NCBI RefSeq assembly: GCF_000519325.1 | Contig: NZ_KI912613.1 | Location: 1,415,317 to 1,479,316, forward strand | Origin: Patulibacter minatonensis DSM 18081 | GTDB taxonomy: Bacteria; Actinomycetota; Thermoleophilia; Solirubrobacterales; Solirubrobacteraceae | DNA: 64,000 nt | Direction: 5' to 3' | Shown: positions 16,487 through 25,019 of the stretch, in pieces | Position numbering within the stretch: the stretch's first letter is position 1 | How the letters are laid out: each line of letters starts with the position of its first letter | Translations under genes and position numbers: made by a program | The notes under the pieces: generated by a model | The model's database searches: none | What the model was told of the DNA's origin: nothing | Seen by the model: the letters and a program-made list of their open reading frames with translations, nothing else

Positions 16487-17923
16487 TCAGCGCGCCGGCA
16501 GCACCCGGACCCGCTTCGTGGCGACCGGCAGGCCGCCTCCGGTCGCCCGCGCCGTGACGAGGCCCGCCTTCCTCGGGCGGACCTTCAGGGTGGCGCGACC
16601 CGTCGACGAGGTCCGGGCCGTGCGACCGAGGATGCGCACGCGCTGCTTCGCGACGGGCTTCCCGGCCGTCGTCGTGACGCGGATCCGGAGCGTCGTCGTG
16701 CGTCCCGCGCGGATCCGGCCCGGGGTGACGCGGAGCCGGGGACGCGCGGCCGCGGCGGCAGGCGCCGGTGCGGTCGCCTTCGCGTAGACGTAGTCCTTCA
16801 GGGCCGGCTCGGTCGTCGTGGTCGGCACGCCGGCGAGGTTCACGCCGACGACGCTGACGAGGCCGGGCAGCGCGGTGAGGACCTTGAGGTTCGCCTCGAG
16901 GTTCAGCGGGTTCACGCCGGGCATCAGCGGCGTCGCGCAGGTCGACGCCGGGACGCGCGACGGGACGGCCGGACCGTCGTGCGTGAGCGCATCCATCGCC
17001 AGCTCGTAGGCGGTGTTCGACGTCGTGCCGACGAGCAGGTGCTCGCTGACGTCGCCGGGGCAGACGTCCTGGACCGCGACGTTCGTGATCCGCCCGTCGC
17101 CGGTGGTCAGGGACGACGAGGCCGTGGCGCCGTCGGTGACGTTGCTCGGGGTGACGACCTCGTCGTAGTTCGTGCGGATGTTCGTGTACGAGATGCCCGC
17201 GAAGGTCTCCTGGCCGCTGTTGAGCGCGGTGATGAACTTCGAGCCCGCGCGCTGCTGCAGGCTCGCGACCGGGCATCCGAGCGTCGAGCACGTCGGCAGC
17301 GCGTCGATCACGGTCGTCCCGTGGTTGCTCCCCGCGAAGCCGATGACGTCGTCGACCATCTCCCGCGTGTCGGGCCAGAACCGGAGCGCCCACCGGAAGA
17401 CCATGCCGCCCTGGCTGTGGCCGACGATCGAGATCTTCTTCCCGGCGAGCGCGTGGACCTGCCGGATCGCGTTGACCACGTACTCCCCGGCGGTCTGGAC
17501 GTCCCCGAGGGAGCGCTGCGGCAGCTCGACCGTGCAGTACCCGATGTGCCGCTGCTTCAGGGTCAGGGCGAGCTTCCAGTTCCAGTCGTAGTTCTGCTCC
17601 GGCGTGACGCCGGTGGCGGGCACGAAGAGGACTGTGGGGCCGCCGGGAAGGACGTTGCTCGTCGTGTTGCACTTCCACGACTCGCCCAGAGCGGCGGGGG
17701 AGGGCGAGAGCGGGGGACCGGGCTGGTCGACCGGGGCGAAGGGCCTCGTGGCGGCGGCCGCGGGCGTGGCGGCGGTCAGGGCGCCGGTGAGGACGGCGAG
17801 GGCGACGGCGACCGTGGGCCGGCGTGGCGCCGAGGCCGTGGGGCGGCGCGGGCCCGGGTCGAGGGCCGGCGCGGGGCGCACGGGCGTCGCGGGGCGGGCG
17901 GGACGGAGGGCGGGAAGGGACAC
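16487..17923 (-). CDS. Secreted lipase (alpha/beta hydrolase, lipase class 2-like)
   Basis: The product is 478 aa from the GTG at 17923, which has GGTAGG upstream; a longer frame to 17968 is possible. A hydrophobic segment ending TPAAAA indicates a signal peptide. The nucleophile elbow is VGHSQGGMVFRWALRFWPD, with a preceding block LFVPATGVTPEQNYDWNW like class 2 lipases (EstA/LipA). The Asp and His of the triad cannot be placed with certainty. The C-terminal 90 or so residues (RLRVTPGRIRAG, TTTLRIRVTTTAG) look like an Ig-type surface domain. It is presumably exported to hydrolyse lipids or esters. Confidence 0.88.
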   Translation of the reverse strand: MSLPALRPARPATPVRPAPALDPGPRRPTASAPRRPTVAVALAVLTGALTAATPAAAATRPFAPVDQPGPPLSPSPAALGESWKCNTTSNVLPGGPTVLFVPATGVTPEQNYDWNWKLALTLKQRHIGYCTVELPQRSLGDVQTAGEYVVNAIRQVHALAGKKISIVGHSQGGMVFRWALRFWPDTREMVDDVIGFAGSNHGTTVIDALPTCSTLGCPVASLQQRAGSKFITALNSGQETFAGISYTNIRTNYDEVVTPSNVTDGATASSSLTTGDGRITNVAVQDVCPGDVSEHLLVGTTSNTAYELAMDALTHDGPAVPSRVPASTCATPLMPGVNPLNLEANLKVLTALPGLVSVVGVNLAGVPTTTTEPALKDYVYAKATAPAPAAAAARPRLRVTPGRIRAGRTTTLRIRVTTTAGKPVAKQRVRILGRTARTSSTGRATLKVRPRKAGLVTARATGGGLPVATKRVRVLPAR

Positions 17924-18052
17924 GGGCGCGAGCCTACCGGGAGTAGGGACGAGCGGGTGCGGGTTCACGCGGGAGCGAGGGGCGCACCAGCGTGGGCCCG
18001 CCGGGACCGCCGCGTGAGCGCGTCGAGACCGGGCGCGTGCGATCGCACCGCG

Positions 18053-18832
18053 CTAGTCCGCCGACGTGTCCGCCTCCACCTCGGCCAATGCCTTCGCGGC
18101 CTCGTCGCGGGCGACGACGATCTCGACCAGGCGCTCGGCCAGCGGGCCCGCCGACGCCGGGTTCTGGCCGGTGTGGAGGTTCTTGTCCTCGACGAGGAAC
18201 GGCGCCCACGGCTCGCCGTACTCGAACGCGGAGCCGCCGTCGCGCAGGCGGTCCTCGAGCAGCCAGGTCGCGATCTCGCCGAGGCCGGCCTGGTGCTCCT
18301 CCTCGTTCGTGAACGCGGTGAGCGTGCGGCCGGCGAAGGGCCACGAGCCGTCGGCGCGACGGGCGGCCAGCAGCGCGGCGGGGCCGTGGCAGACGGCGGC
18401 GACGAGCTTCATGTCGTCGTCGAGGAGCGCGGTGAGGATCCGGCCCGTGGGGGCGTGGACCGCGAGGTCCTCCATCGGACCGTGCCCGCCGGGGACGAAC
18501 ACGACGTCGAAGTCGCGCGGGTCGACGTCCTCGATCGCGACCGACGCCTCGAGCTCCGCGCGGATGCCGTCGAGGTAGGCGCGCTGCTCGGCCGCGGGGG
18601 CGTCGCCGCCGGCGTTCGCGGGCTCGAGGCTGCTCTCGTCGAGCGGCGGGGTGACGCCGCCGGGCGTCGCCACGGTGATCCGCCAGCCGGCCTCGGAGAA
18701 CACCCGGTGCGGTGCGACGAGCTCGTCCGCCCAGAACCCGGTCGGGTGCTTCGACCCGTCGACGAGGGTCCACGCGCTCGCGCCGGTGAGGAGGAACAGG
18801 ACGTGGTGGGTCTGGCTGTCGGGCGTGCTCAT
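18053..18832 (-). CDS. DJ-1/PfpI-family protein (class I GATase-like, Hsp31 type)
   Basis: The product is 259 aa from the ATG preceded by GGAGAG. The nucleophile elbow is VAAVCHGPAALL (Cys about 148) and PGGHGPMEDL supplies the partner Glu region. The length and the insert around LDESSLEP match Hsp31/HchA-like proteins, proposed to be glyoxalase III (cofactor-free methylglyoxal to lactate) and holding chaperones. A cytosolic carbonyl-stress role is likely. It stands alone. Confidence 0.88.
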   Translation of the reverse strand: MSTPDSQTHHVLFLLTGASAWTLVDGSKHPTGFWADELVAPHRVFSEAGWRITVATPGGVTPPLDESSLEPANAGGDAPAAEQRAYLDGIRAELEASVAIEDVDPRDFDVVFVPGGHGPMEDLAVHAPTGRILTALLDDDMKLVAAVCHGPAALLAARRADGSWPFAGRTLTAFTNEEEHQAGLGEIATWLLEDRLRDGGSAFEYGEPWAPFLVEDKNLHTGQNPASAGPLAERLVEIVVARDEAAKALAEVEADTSAD

Positions 18833-19455
18833 GGGGAGGCTCTCCGGGCGGGTCTGGAGACGGTCGACCGTAGCAACGGGGCGGGGTGGGGCCGTCGGTG
18901 GCGGGGGCGGGGCAACGGGGATCGCGACCGCCGACCCGCGGCTGGGCACCGACGACCGGCTTCGACATGTGTCCGAGCACCGCTAGTCCACAACATCAAG
19001 GGCGGCGAGGCCGTCTACGTCGAGGTAGGCGACGAGAAGAAGGTCGTGATCGTGGCCGACGGGGCAGGGCATAGGTCTCGGCGACCGACGGCGCTACCGC
19101 GGAGCCGCCCGACCCGATCTTCGACTTGCCGCGGTTCTAATGCGCGCCGCCCTCGAATCCGATAGCCGCCTAACCGCGGTCGTAAGTCGCGACCGTCGAG
19201 GTCGTCGCGTCCTGCGCTACACCCCTTGCATTCGACGGCGTCGCGCAGGTGGGTGGTAAGTTCGATGGAGCGGACGGGACTCGAACCCGCGCGGTAGAGG
19301 TCTAAAGGCTCCTCGCGGCAACCTGCACCCGCCCCTGACTCCCACGCACGACGGTCGCGCTCTCGCCTCGAAAACTAGGGCGCGACCGTCGGGGTTTCAC
19401 GTCGCTGCTCGCCCCGTGGGGGCACTAAAGGAGCAGTCGACCCGATCTAGCGTCA
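18833..19455. other. Intergenic/relic region at the left side of a probable integrated element
   Basis: No intact gene was seen. Plus-strand 18985-19080 reads as a gene-like remnant (NIKGGEAVYVEVGDEKK) without a start. Between 19140 and 19455 GC falls and stop codons appear in all frames. A tRNA-type 3' end (19266-19312) and a 10-bp inverted repeat (19351-19360 with 19380-19389, ACGGTCGCGC) are the only structured elements. Confidence 0.5.
19266..19312 (-). other. tRNA/tmRNA-like 3' end, candidate attachment site
   Basis: On the minus strand GCGGGTTCGAGTCCCGT forms a T-arm with a TTCGAGT loop, and CCGCTCCA follows as an acceptor 3' strand and discriminator. The matching 5' acceptor GGAGCGG is not found within the available upstream space. 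This is therefore a 3' fragment, the kind of sequence left by tyrosine-recombinase integration, and not a working tRNA. Confidence 0.5.
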
Positions 19456-20076
19456 TCAGAAAGTGGTCGGCACCCCGTCGATCACATACTCGCCCTCGGC
19501 GATGCGAACGAGCTGGCCCGACTTGGCCATTCTCTGCATCGTGACCCGGACATTGGGAGCCGACATCTGCGAGCCTTGGTCGCGAACGCGCGCGTGAACA
19601 TCCTTTGGCGTCCACCGCCGACCGTGATCGGTATGCATCGCCTCCAGGATGGCCGCCCGGTTGACCGGGAGGTCGGCCGAGTCAGCCCAGTCCTGATTCC
19701 CAGCCCGGATCTCAAGGACACTGCCGTCGCTCGCTACCAGGACCTGACGCGGTTCGCCGCCGATCTTGCGCAGTTCCCACCGCGCACTCGTATGGCGTTC
19801 ATCGCGCCGGGCTGGCCCGCCTTCTGGAGCATCAACGAGCACCTGCTGCCCGTGCGCTTCCCTGTTGCGGAGCCTCTCGAGTTTCGTTCGGCCCCCTCGG
19901 CCGGCTACCGGCTTGTCCACTCCAGGCGCCGCCTCGTACATCGCGAGCAAGATCTGCCGCTGGCCGACGAGCCGTGCCTGCTGATCTTCGAGAGCGGCCA
20001 GCGCTTGACGGATGTCCTCGCGTGAGAACCGGCTGATCGCCCCCAAGATTTCGTCGTGCCGGTCCACAGAAAGCAT
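19456..20076 (-). CDS. Hypothetical protein with C-terminal winged-helix domain
   Basis: The product is 206 aa, starting MLSVDRHDEILGAISRFS. Residues about 18-50 look like a coiled coil (REDIRQALAALEDQQARLVG). The C-terminal 65 residues form a winged-helix-like segment (NRAAILEAMHTDHGRRWTPK, then APNVRVTMQRMAKSGQLVRI and the wing EGEYVIDG). It probably binds DNA. It lies in lower-GC DNA between the tRNA-like end and a broken phage gene, so it may belong to the mobile element. No family is recognised. Confidence 0.7.
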   Translation of the reverse strand: MLSVDRHDEILGAISRFSREDIRQALAALEDQQARLVGQRQILLAMYEAAPGVDKPVAGRGGRTKLERLRNREAHGQQVLVDAPEGGPARRDERHTSARWELRKIGGEPRQVLVASDGSVLEIRAGNQDWADSADLPVNRAAILEAMHTDHGRRWTPKDVHARVRDQGSQMSAPNVRVTMQRMAKSGQLVRIAEGEYVIDGVPTTF

Positions 20077-20476
20077 GGTAGCGCGCCGAGAACATCGATG
20101 TTTCCCATGCGCGTATTTTTATGTTGTGTTCGATTGAGTTCTCCCATTTCACTGGTACGTCGCTTACCACCAGTTCTCTACGGAGTCCTCGGTAATAGCC
20201 CCACGGCCCCCGCTCAAGCCGGCTGCTCGCCGAACCCCGCGCACCGACTGAGGCATCGACCACGATCCGCCCGAGGCCGATGCTTCGATCGTCGTTCCGA
20301 TCGCAACCGCTGCGATCACTGCAACTGCGACGCTGGCCGCTCTGACCGCATCACTCCGTAGCGCTAGAGCCAGCGAGCTCCGTCGAGATTCAGGAGCGAT
20401 CCTCGACCGGACGATCACGACCCTCGTGAACGCAGAGCGGGCCCTTGTACGCCTGCGTAGCGACGCACAGGACGGA

Positions 20477-20920
20477 CTACTCCTGGGGCGCCCGCAGATT
20501 GAAAGCGTCGACGATCTCGGCTCCGCGACCCGACGTGCTTTCGATTTCGAGGATGCACAGCTGGAGCTTCGAGCTGCACTCCGTAGCCTTGAGATCGAGC
20601 CCGGCGTAGATCGGCGTGAGCGTCGTGTTCTTCGTGATCGCAGCGACGTTGAGCAGGCCGCAGGGCTGCTTTCCGCCGGGCGTCCCGGCGGCTCAGAGCA
20701 TGCTGCGGTCGGCCTCCAGCGAGACGGCGCGGGCGGCGATCGACCCAACGGAATCGAGCAGGTCCGCGCTGGAGTCGCCGACGGCTTCGTTCGAGACGAC
20801 CGACAGCGAGCCGACCGTCTTCGGGTTCAGCTCGACCTCGGTGTGAAGCTGATCGCTAGGTGGCGTAGATATCGCAGCGCTATCTGGCGGCCCCGAGCGT
20901 CGACCTGCGCCGCTTGCTAG
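20477..20920 (-). pseudogene. HK97-type phage major capsid protein, fragment with internal stop
   Basis: The minus frame reads LHTEVELNPKTVGSLSVVSN followed by EAVGDSSADLLDSVGSIAAR, AVSLEADRSML, a TGA at 20693-20695, then in the same frame GTPGGKQPCGLLNVAAITKN and TTLTPIYAGLDLK. This is the pattern of HK97-fold capsid proteins: the (V/I)S.E...DS..DL helix, then G.G...QP.GLLN. There is no start codon and about 60% of a capsid protein is missing. Plus-strand frames in the same stretch look less protein-like. Confidence 0.6.
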
Positions 20921-20974
20921 GGGTTGCGAGGTCGGGCGCCGCGGCTGATGGCCCAGAGCAGCAGCCCGTCCGCG

Positions 20975-21703
20975 TTAGGTCTGCGCACGCCGCACGGTCG
21001 ACCATGACACCCAGGTGATCCGCAGGATCACGGCGGTCATCGCCAAGCCGATGAGCGGGTCGACGATCGGGAGACCGATTGCCACGACCGCGGCGCTGGC
21101 GATCACCGAAAGTGACACGTAGCCGTCCGCGCGGGCATGTTGTCCGTCGGCGACCAGCGCAGCACTGCCCAGGCGTCGTCCGGCGCGGGTGCGGATCTGT
21201 GCGGCGATCTCGTTGCCGATGAACCCGACCGCGCCGGCGGCGGCGAGCGCCCAGAGGTGCGTGATGTCCTGGGGGTGGATGATGCGGTTGATCGATTCGC
21301 CAGCGGCGACCATCGCGCTGACAAAGATCGCGGCGACGACGAAGTAGCCGGCGCGCTTCTCGGCGACCCGGGAGCGCAGCAGGAACGCGACCGACAGCGG
21401 GATCGCGGTCAGGGCGTCGCCGGCGTTGTGGATCACGTCGGCCAACAGCGCGAGGCTGCCGGTCAGTGAGAAGATCGCGACCTGCACCAAGGCGGTGATC
21501 AGCAGGACGCCGAGGCTGATCGCAACGGTCCGCAGCCCGTCGCGGGACTGCGTGATCGACCGGTCCACCAGCCCGTGGCTGTGCCCATGATCGTGATCAT
21601 CGGCGCCGTGGTGATCGGGATCGTGATGCTCGGCTGCGTCGCCTTCGAGGTCGAAGTCGAGGTGGTCGACGTGGTCGTCGGTGCAGGTCGGCAGATGACT
21701 CAT
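20975..21703 (-). CDS. Cation diffusion facilitator (Zn/Co/Cd efflux), short form
   Basis: The product is 242 aa with a His/Asp-rich N-terminus (DDHDHGHSHG) and about six membrane segments. The transport-site motifs are HNAGD in TM2 (HxxxD, typical of zinc/cadmium exporters) and HARADG in TM5. The usual cytoplasmic C-terminal dimer domain of about 80 residues is absent, as in some CDF subfamilies. The start overlaps the end of the ArsR gene, so sensor and exporter are one transcript. It exports divalent cations across the inner membrane by proton antiport. Confidence 0.92.
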   Translation of the reverse strand: MSHLPTCTDDHVDHLDFDLEGDAAEHHDPDHHGADDHDHGHSHGLVDRSITQSRDGLRTVAISLGVLLITALVQVAIFSLTGSLALLADVIHNAGDALTAIPLSVAFLLRSRVAEKRAGYFVVAAIFVSAMVAAGESINRIIHPQDITHLWALAAAGAVGFIGNEIAAQIRTRAGRRLGSAALVADGQHARADGYVSLSVIASAAVVAIGLPIVDPLIGLAMTAVILRITWVSWSTVRRAQT

Positions 21704-22077
21704 GCGGACGCCTCGTTCGCGGCGGCCGCATCGGCGGGCGTGCCCTGGGGGTAGCGGTCGTGCTCGGCGTGGTGTCGCACGGCCGTGAGCAGGTCGGTCA
21801 TGTGGTGGTCGCGAAGCCGGTAGTGCGCGTGGCGCCCATCGCGACGAACCGTGACCGCTCCGAGCTGCCGCAGGACTCGCAGCTGCTGAGACGCGACGGT
21901 CGAGGACACCTCTGCGGCGGTCGCGAGCTCCTCGACGGTCATCTCGCCCTCGGCGAGGGCATAGAGCAGGCGTACGCGGCTGGGCGCGGTGAACGCCGAC
22001 ATCGCCTCGGCGATCCGGTCGCTCTCCTCGCGCTCCAGGGGCGCTGAGACGGGGCGATGCTCAGACGGGTGCGGCAC
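21700..22077 (-). CDS. ArsR/SmtB-family metal sensor, CzrA-like
   Basis: The product is 125 aa from GTG. The winged helix is TVEELATAAEVSSTVASQQL then RVLRQLGAVTVRRDGRHAHY. The C-terminal helix carries D90, H92, H103 and H106 (RDHHMTDLLTAVRHHAEHD), with exactly the spacing of the alpha-5 zinc/cobalt site of CzrA and SmtB. No alpha-3 cysteines are present. It is predicted to repress itself and the CDF exporter until Zn(II) or Co(II) binds. Confidence 0.92.
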   Translation of the reverse strand: MPHPSEHRPVSAPLEREESDRIAEAMSAFTAPSRVRLLYALAEGEMTVEELATAAEVSSTVASQQLRVLRQLGAVTVRRDGRHAHYRLRDHHMTDLLTAVRHHAEHDRYPQGTPADAAAANEASA

Positions 22078-22096
22078 CCGCCCAAGTTAGCATCCC

Positions 22097-22110
22097 TGCG
22101 CAATTGTGCA
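22097..22110. promoter_or_regulatory. Candidate operator of the ArsR-CDF operon
   Basis: TGCGCAATTGTGCA is a 14-bp palindrome with one mismatched pair. It lies 20 nt upstream of the ArsR start in an AT-richer patch, next to the sequence TATTCAT (minus strand) that may serve as a -10 or half-site. Confidence 0.45.
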
Positions 22111-22122
22111 GATGAATATAGG

Positions 22123-22593
22123 TCAGTGGTAGGCGTGGACGACAGCGTGGCCCTTGCCGCGGCTGATCAGCCACCGGTTGACCGGGACCGCGGCCCAGAA
22201 CGCGATGAACAACGCTCCGGCCATCGACCCCCAGAAGAGGACGTCATCGAGGCCCGCGTCCATTGCGCCGGGAACGATCAGGATCGTCAGCGAGTCCAGA
22301 AGCTCCATCGTGGCGATCGAGAACGTGTCGGCCGCCAGCGCGAGCCCGGCCACCTGTCGCAGCGAGAGGCCGGCCTTGAAGAGCGGGATCGACGTCAGGG
22401 CGTAGCCGAAGACGAACGCCAGCGTGACCGACGCGGCGATCGACGCGGTGTTGCCCCACCCCAGCGCGGTGGCCAGGGCCATGCCGAGAACCTCGCCGAT
22501 CGCGCAGCCCGTCAGGCAGTGCAACGTCGCGCTGATCGCAGTCCTCGTCAGGGACGAGCCGTCCTCGTGGTCGTGGTGCATCGCGTGGTCCAT
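22123..22593 (-). CDS. DUF4396 membrane protein
   Basis: The product is 156 aa, starting MDHAMHHDHEDGSS (His-rich, possible metal ligands), followed by four hydrophobic helices. It matches the pattern of DUF4396 proteins (TLHCLTGCAIGEVLGMALAT, SIPLFKAGLSLRQV, WAAVPVNRWLI). These are often found beside copper or heavy-metal resistance genes; the function is unknown. Its promoter region contains a CsoR-type palindrome (22604-22622), suggesting copper-responsive expression. Confidence 0.82.
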   Translation of the reverse strand: MDHAMHHDHEDGSSLTRTAISATLHCLTGCAIGEVLGMALATALGWGNTASIAASVTLAFVFGYALTSIPLFKAGLSLRQVAGLALAADTFSIATMELLDSLTILIVPGAMDAGLDDVLFWGSMAGALFIAFWAAVPVNRWLISRGKGHAVVHAYH

Positions 22594-22603
22594 AGCCGGA
22601 GTA

Positions 22604-22622
22604 TATACCCCCAGGGGGTATA
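22604..22622. promoter_or_regulatory. CsoR-type copper-responsive operator
   Basis: TATACCCCCAGGGGGTATA is a perfect 9+1+9 palindrome matching the G-tract operators of CsoR/RcnR-family repressors (TACCC...GGGTA). It lies between the DUF4396 gene (-) and the small membrane protein gene (+). No csoR gene is in this window. Confidence 0.75.
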
Positions 22623-22671
22623 CGAGGAAGATGCGTGGGCGGTGTTTAGGTGCGGTGGGTACAACTTCTGG

Positions 22672-23031
22672 ATGGGCCCGATGGTCATCCGCGCGCGTCT
22701 GGCGCGGACCAACCAGCGCCTCGCAGCGCTCCTGGCCGTGCTGGTCCTCGCCGGCTCCGTCGTCGTGCACCACGGTGCGCCGCACGCGATGGGCGCGATG
22801 GACGGGATGCACGGCGATCATGGGATGGCCGCCGCGGCGATGTGCGTTGGCACGATCGCCGCGACGATCGCGATCGTCGGCCTGGTCGCCACCGTCGTCC
22901 GGCGGCGCCGCAAGGTGCCGCGCCCGGTGCGCGCACTGGTGCCGCTCATCGCCCGTCTGGTGCCGACGGGCCCTGTTCCGCGGGCCCGGTCCAGCCCGCT
23001 GTATCTGCGGTACGAGGTCCTTCGGCGTTGA
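22672..23031 (+). CDS. Small His/Met-rich membrane protein
   Basis: The product is 119 aa (116 if the second ATG at 22681 is used; neither has a clear ribosome site). It has an N-terminal hydrophobic segment (LAALLAVLVLAGSVVVHHG), a Met/His-rich loop (MGAMDGMHGDHGM) and a second hydrophobic helix (CVGTIAATIAIVGLVATVV), then a basic tail. The Met/His loop suggests copper binding. It follows the CsoR-type box and precedes the DUF305 gene, so a role in copper handling at the membrane is plausible. No named family is recognised. Confidence 0.65.
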   Translation: MGPMVIRARLARTNQRLAALLAVLVLAGSVVVHHGAPHAMGAMDGMHGDHGMAAAAMCVGTIAATIAIVGLVATVVRRRRKVPRPVRALVPLIARLVPTGPVPRARSSPLYLRYEVLRR

Positions 23032-23129
23032 TCGTCCGCACCGGCAACCCCTGTGGCTGCCGGAGCACCTGCCGCGCGCCCGCCCACGGGCGGCGTGCTT
23101 CATGACGATCCGACCGAGAAGGACCTCCG

Positions 23130-23822
23130 ATGTACACGCTTCCCACCCGGACCGTGGCGCTGCTGAGCGCCACGGCCATCACCGCCCTGGCCGCGACCGG
23201 CTGCGGCTCCAGCAGCGACAACGACACGACCACGTCGACGTCGGCGAACGCGGCGACCACGACGGCGTCGGCCGCGGAGGTCGACAAGGCGTTCGTGTCG
23301 CAGATGATCCCGCACCACCAGATGGCGGTCGAGATGGCTGGCTACGCCCCCGCCCGCGGCCAGCACCCGCAGATCAAGACGCTGGGCAAGGCCATCATCG
23401 CCAGCCAGACCACCGAGATCACCCAGATGCAAGCCGCGGCGAAGCGGCTGGGCGCGAAGGTCACCGAGATGCCGTCCCATAGCGACGGCGGGATGGACCA
23501 CAGCATGCACGGCGACACCGGCATGAGCTCCGCTGCGAAGACGCTCGGGATCCCGATGGACCAGATGGGCATGTCGATGGACATGACCTCGCTGGCGAAA
23601 GCCGACCCGTTTGACCGGGCGTTCATCGACATGATGATCCCCCACCACCAGGGAGCGATCCTGATGGCCCGCGCCGAGCTCGCCAAGGGCAAGGACCCGG
23701 AGCTGAGGAAGATCGCCACCGCGATCATCGCCGCGCAGACCAAGGAGATCGGGCAGATGAACTCCTGGCGCAAGCAGTGGTACGGCGCCGCATCCCCGGC
23801 CGGCGGTGTGCCCACTGCTTGA
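23130..23822 (+). CDS. DUF305 lipoprotein, two-repeat (probable copper-binding)
   Basis: The product is 230 aa with a lipobox LAATGCGS (Cys about 25), so it is an exported lipoprotein. Two DUF305 repeats carry the diagnostic MIPHHQ motif: FVSQMIPHHQMAVEMA at about 55-70 and FIDMMIPHHQGAILMARAEL at about 170-190. The linker is Met/His-rich (GGMDHSMHGDTGM). DUF305 proteins are ferritin-like helical bundles, often encoded with copper resistance genes. GAAGGACC gives a good ribosome site. Confidence 0.92.
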   Translation: MYTLPTRTVALLSATAITALAATGCGSSSDNDTTTSTSANAATTTASAAEVDKAFVSQMIPHHQMAVEMAGYAPARGQHPQIKTLGKAIIASQTTEITQMQAAAKRLGAKVTEMPSHSDGGMDHSMHGDTGMSSAAKTLGIPMDQMGMSMDMTSLAKADPFDRAFIDMMIPHHQGAILMARAELAKGKDPELRKIATAIIAAQTKEIGQMNSWRKQWYGAASPAGGVPTA

Positions 23823-23883
23823 GCCTCGCCGTGCGTCCCGGCCGACCAAGGGTCGACCGGGACGCACCGACGCATCTTTTTCG

Positions 23884-24495
23884 GTGACCCAGCACACGTT
23901 CGTGTTCGCGAACGCTCCACGCCCGCAGATCCCCGGCCTCGAGTCGCGGCTGCGGAACGCCATGACGATCTACGAAGGCGAGCACCTCGCGACGATCGCC
24001 GACGCCGTGATCCTCCGCACCGGGAGGGCGACCGACGCGGTCACCCTCAGCCTCAGCGTCCTTTGGTCCCTCGCCGAAAGCGGCCCGTCCGGGGCATGCG
24101 TCGGTGTCGACACCGGGAGCGCGGTCCGCGACGGGGAGCTTTGGGGCGGACCGGTAGTCGAGCTCGCCGGACGGCTCGCCGAGCACGCAGCCCCCGGCCA
24201 AGTCCTCGTCACCGCCTCAACACGCCAGGCAACCGACCGCGGCCAGGTCGACTTCGTCGGCCTCGGCGAACATCCACTCCATCAGCACGGGACACCGACG
24301 GCGCTGTACCGCGCCCACCGCGTCACCGACAACGTCGCCGCCGGGCACCTCGACATCGATCCGGTGTGCTGGGTCGTCGTCGACCCCGCGCGGGCCGTGC
24401 GGGCCCCCGACGTGCCCGACTCCCCAGCGTTCTGCTCCACGGCCTGCGCAACGACGTGGGCACGTCGCGAAGGCCGCGATCACCCAGGGCGTTAA
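23884..24495 (+). CDS. Truncated class III cyclase-like domain fused to a YHS metal-binding domain
   Basis: The product is 203 aa from GTG 23884. Residues about 60-150 match the C-terminal half of a class III nucleotidyl cyclase as seen in degenerate family members (APGQVLVTASTRQATDRGQV, DFVGLGEHPLHQHGTPTALY). The catalytic Asp pair and the start of the domain are missing. The last 50 residues are a YHS domain (DPVCWVVVDPARAVRAPDVP, then SPAFCSTACATTWARR) with three Cys ligands. Such fusions are found with metal-transport genes and may act as metal sensors. It is unlikely to make cAMP. Confidence 0.7.
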   Translation: MTQHTFVFANAPRPQIPGLESRLRNAMTIYEGEHLATIADAVILRTGRATDAVTLSLSVLWSLAESGPSGACVGVDTGSAVRDGELWGGPVVELAGRLAEHAAPGQVLVTASTRQATDRGQVDFVGLGEHPLHQHGTPTALYRAHRVTDNVAAGHLDIDPVCWVVVDPARAVRAPDVPDSPAFCSTACATTWARREGRDHPGR

Positions 24496-25019
24496 TCGCA
24501 GGAGCGGCCGTCGGGCTGGAGCACGACGGCCGCACCAGATCGGCAGCCGACGCGCAGCGACACCCAGTCGCACCGTCGACGGATCGAGGTGTTCCACTTC
24601 CTTCCGGCTGGTCCATCGTCTCTTCGCGCAGATACGACGACTCATCGAGATCAACCAGCTCTCGACCGTCACGAGCGAAGTCGTCGAGGCCGCACGGGAG
24701 ACGCTCGTCATCGGGACCAACTGACCGCGCCATCTAACGCCGCGAGATCACCGCCAACTAGCGATCAAAGTCACAACCTCGGACGGGACGGCGTCGTCCT
24801 CCTCCAGTTCTTCCAGTTCGTTCAACCACGTCGGAGTCGCGGCGGCCCCGCGGGGGGCGCCCTCGGCACCCGTCTGCATCAGGCGCCGACGTCCCGTTGC
24901 CCCGCATGAGGGAACGTCGTGCCCCGTGCGGGTGAGTCCGGGCGACACGGCGGCGCGGCGGTGGTGGGGTCGTTCCCGCAGGACCTGGAACCCCCCTAGA
25001 ACCCACAGGAGCATCTCCC
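24496..25019. other. Intergenic region before the RiPP precursors
   Basis: No convincing gene was seen. A short plus frame ending at 24724 (FAQIRRLIEINQLSTVTSEV) might be a gene remnant. Composition changes to the high-GC style of the RiPP cluster at about 24800. The promoter of the precursor genes must be here, but I could not identify boxes. Confidence 0.4.

Noticed and set aside
19266..19640. Complete tRNA or tmRNA gene
   Set aside because: The T-arm and acceptor 3' strand are clear, but no GGAGCGG 5' strand, D-arm or tag reading frame is present before the gene at 19456 begins.
20426..20920. Plus-strand coding frame of 164 aa with a possible upstream membrane segment
   Set aside because: It lacks a credible start for the membrane part and turns Arg/Gly-rich. 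The minus strand reads as a phage capsid fragment with better codon choice.
23884..24495. Active adenylate cyclase
   Set aside because: The metal-binding Asp residues and the N-terminal half of the catalytic domain are absent.
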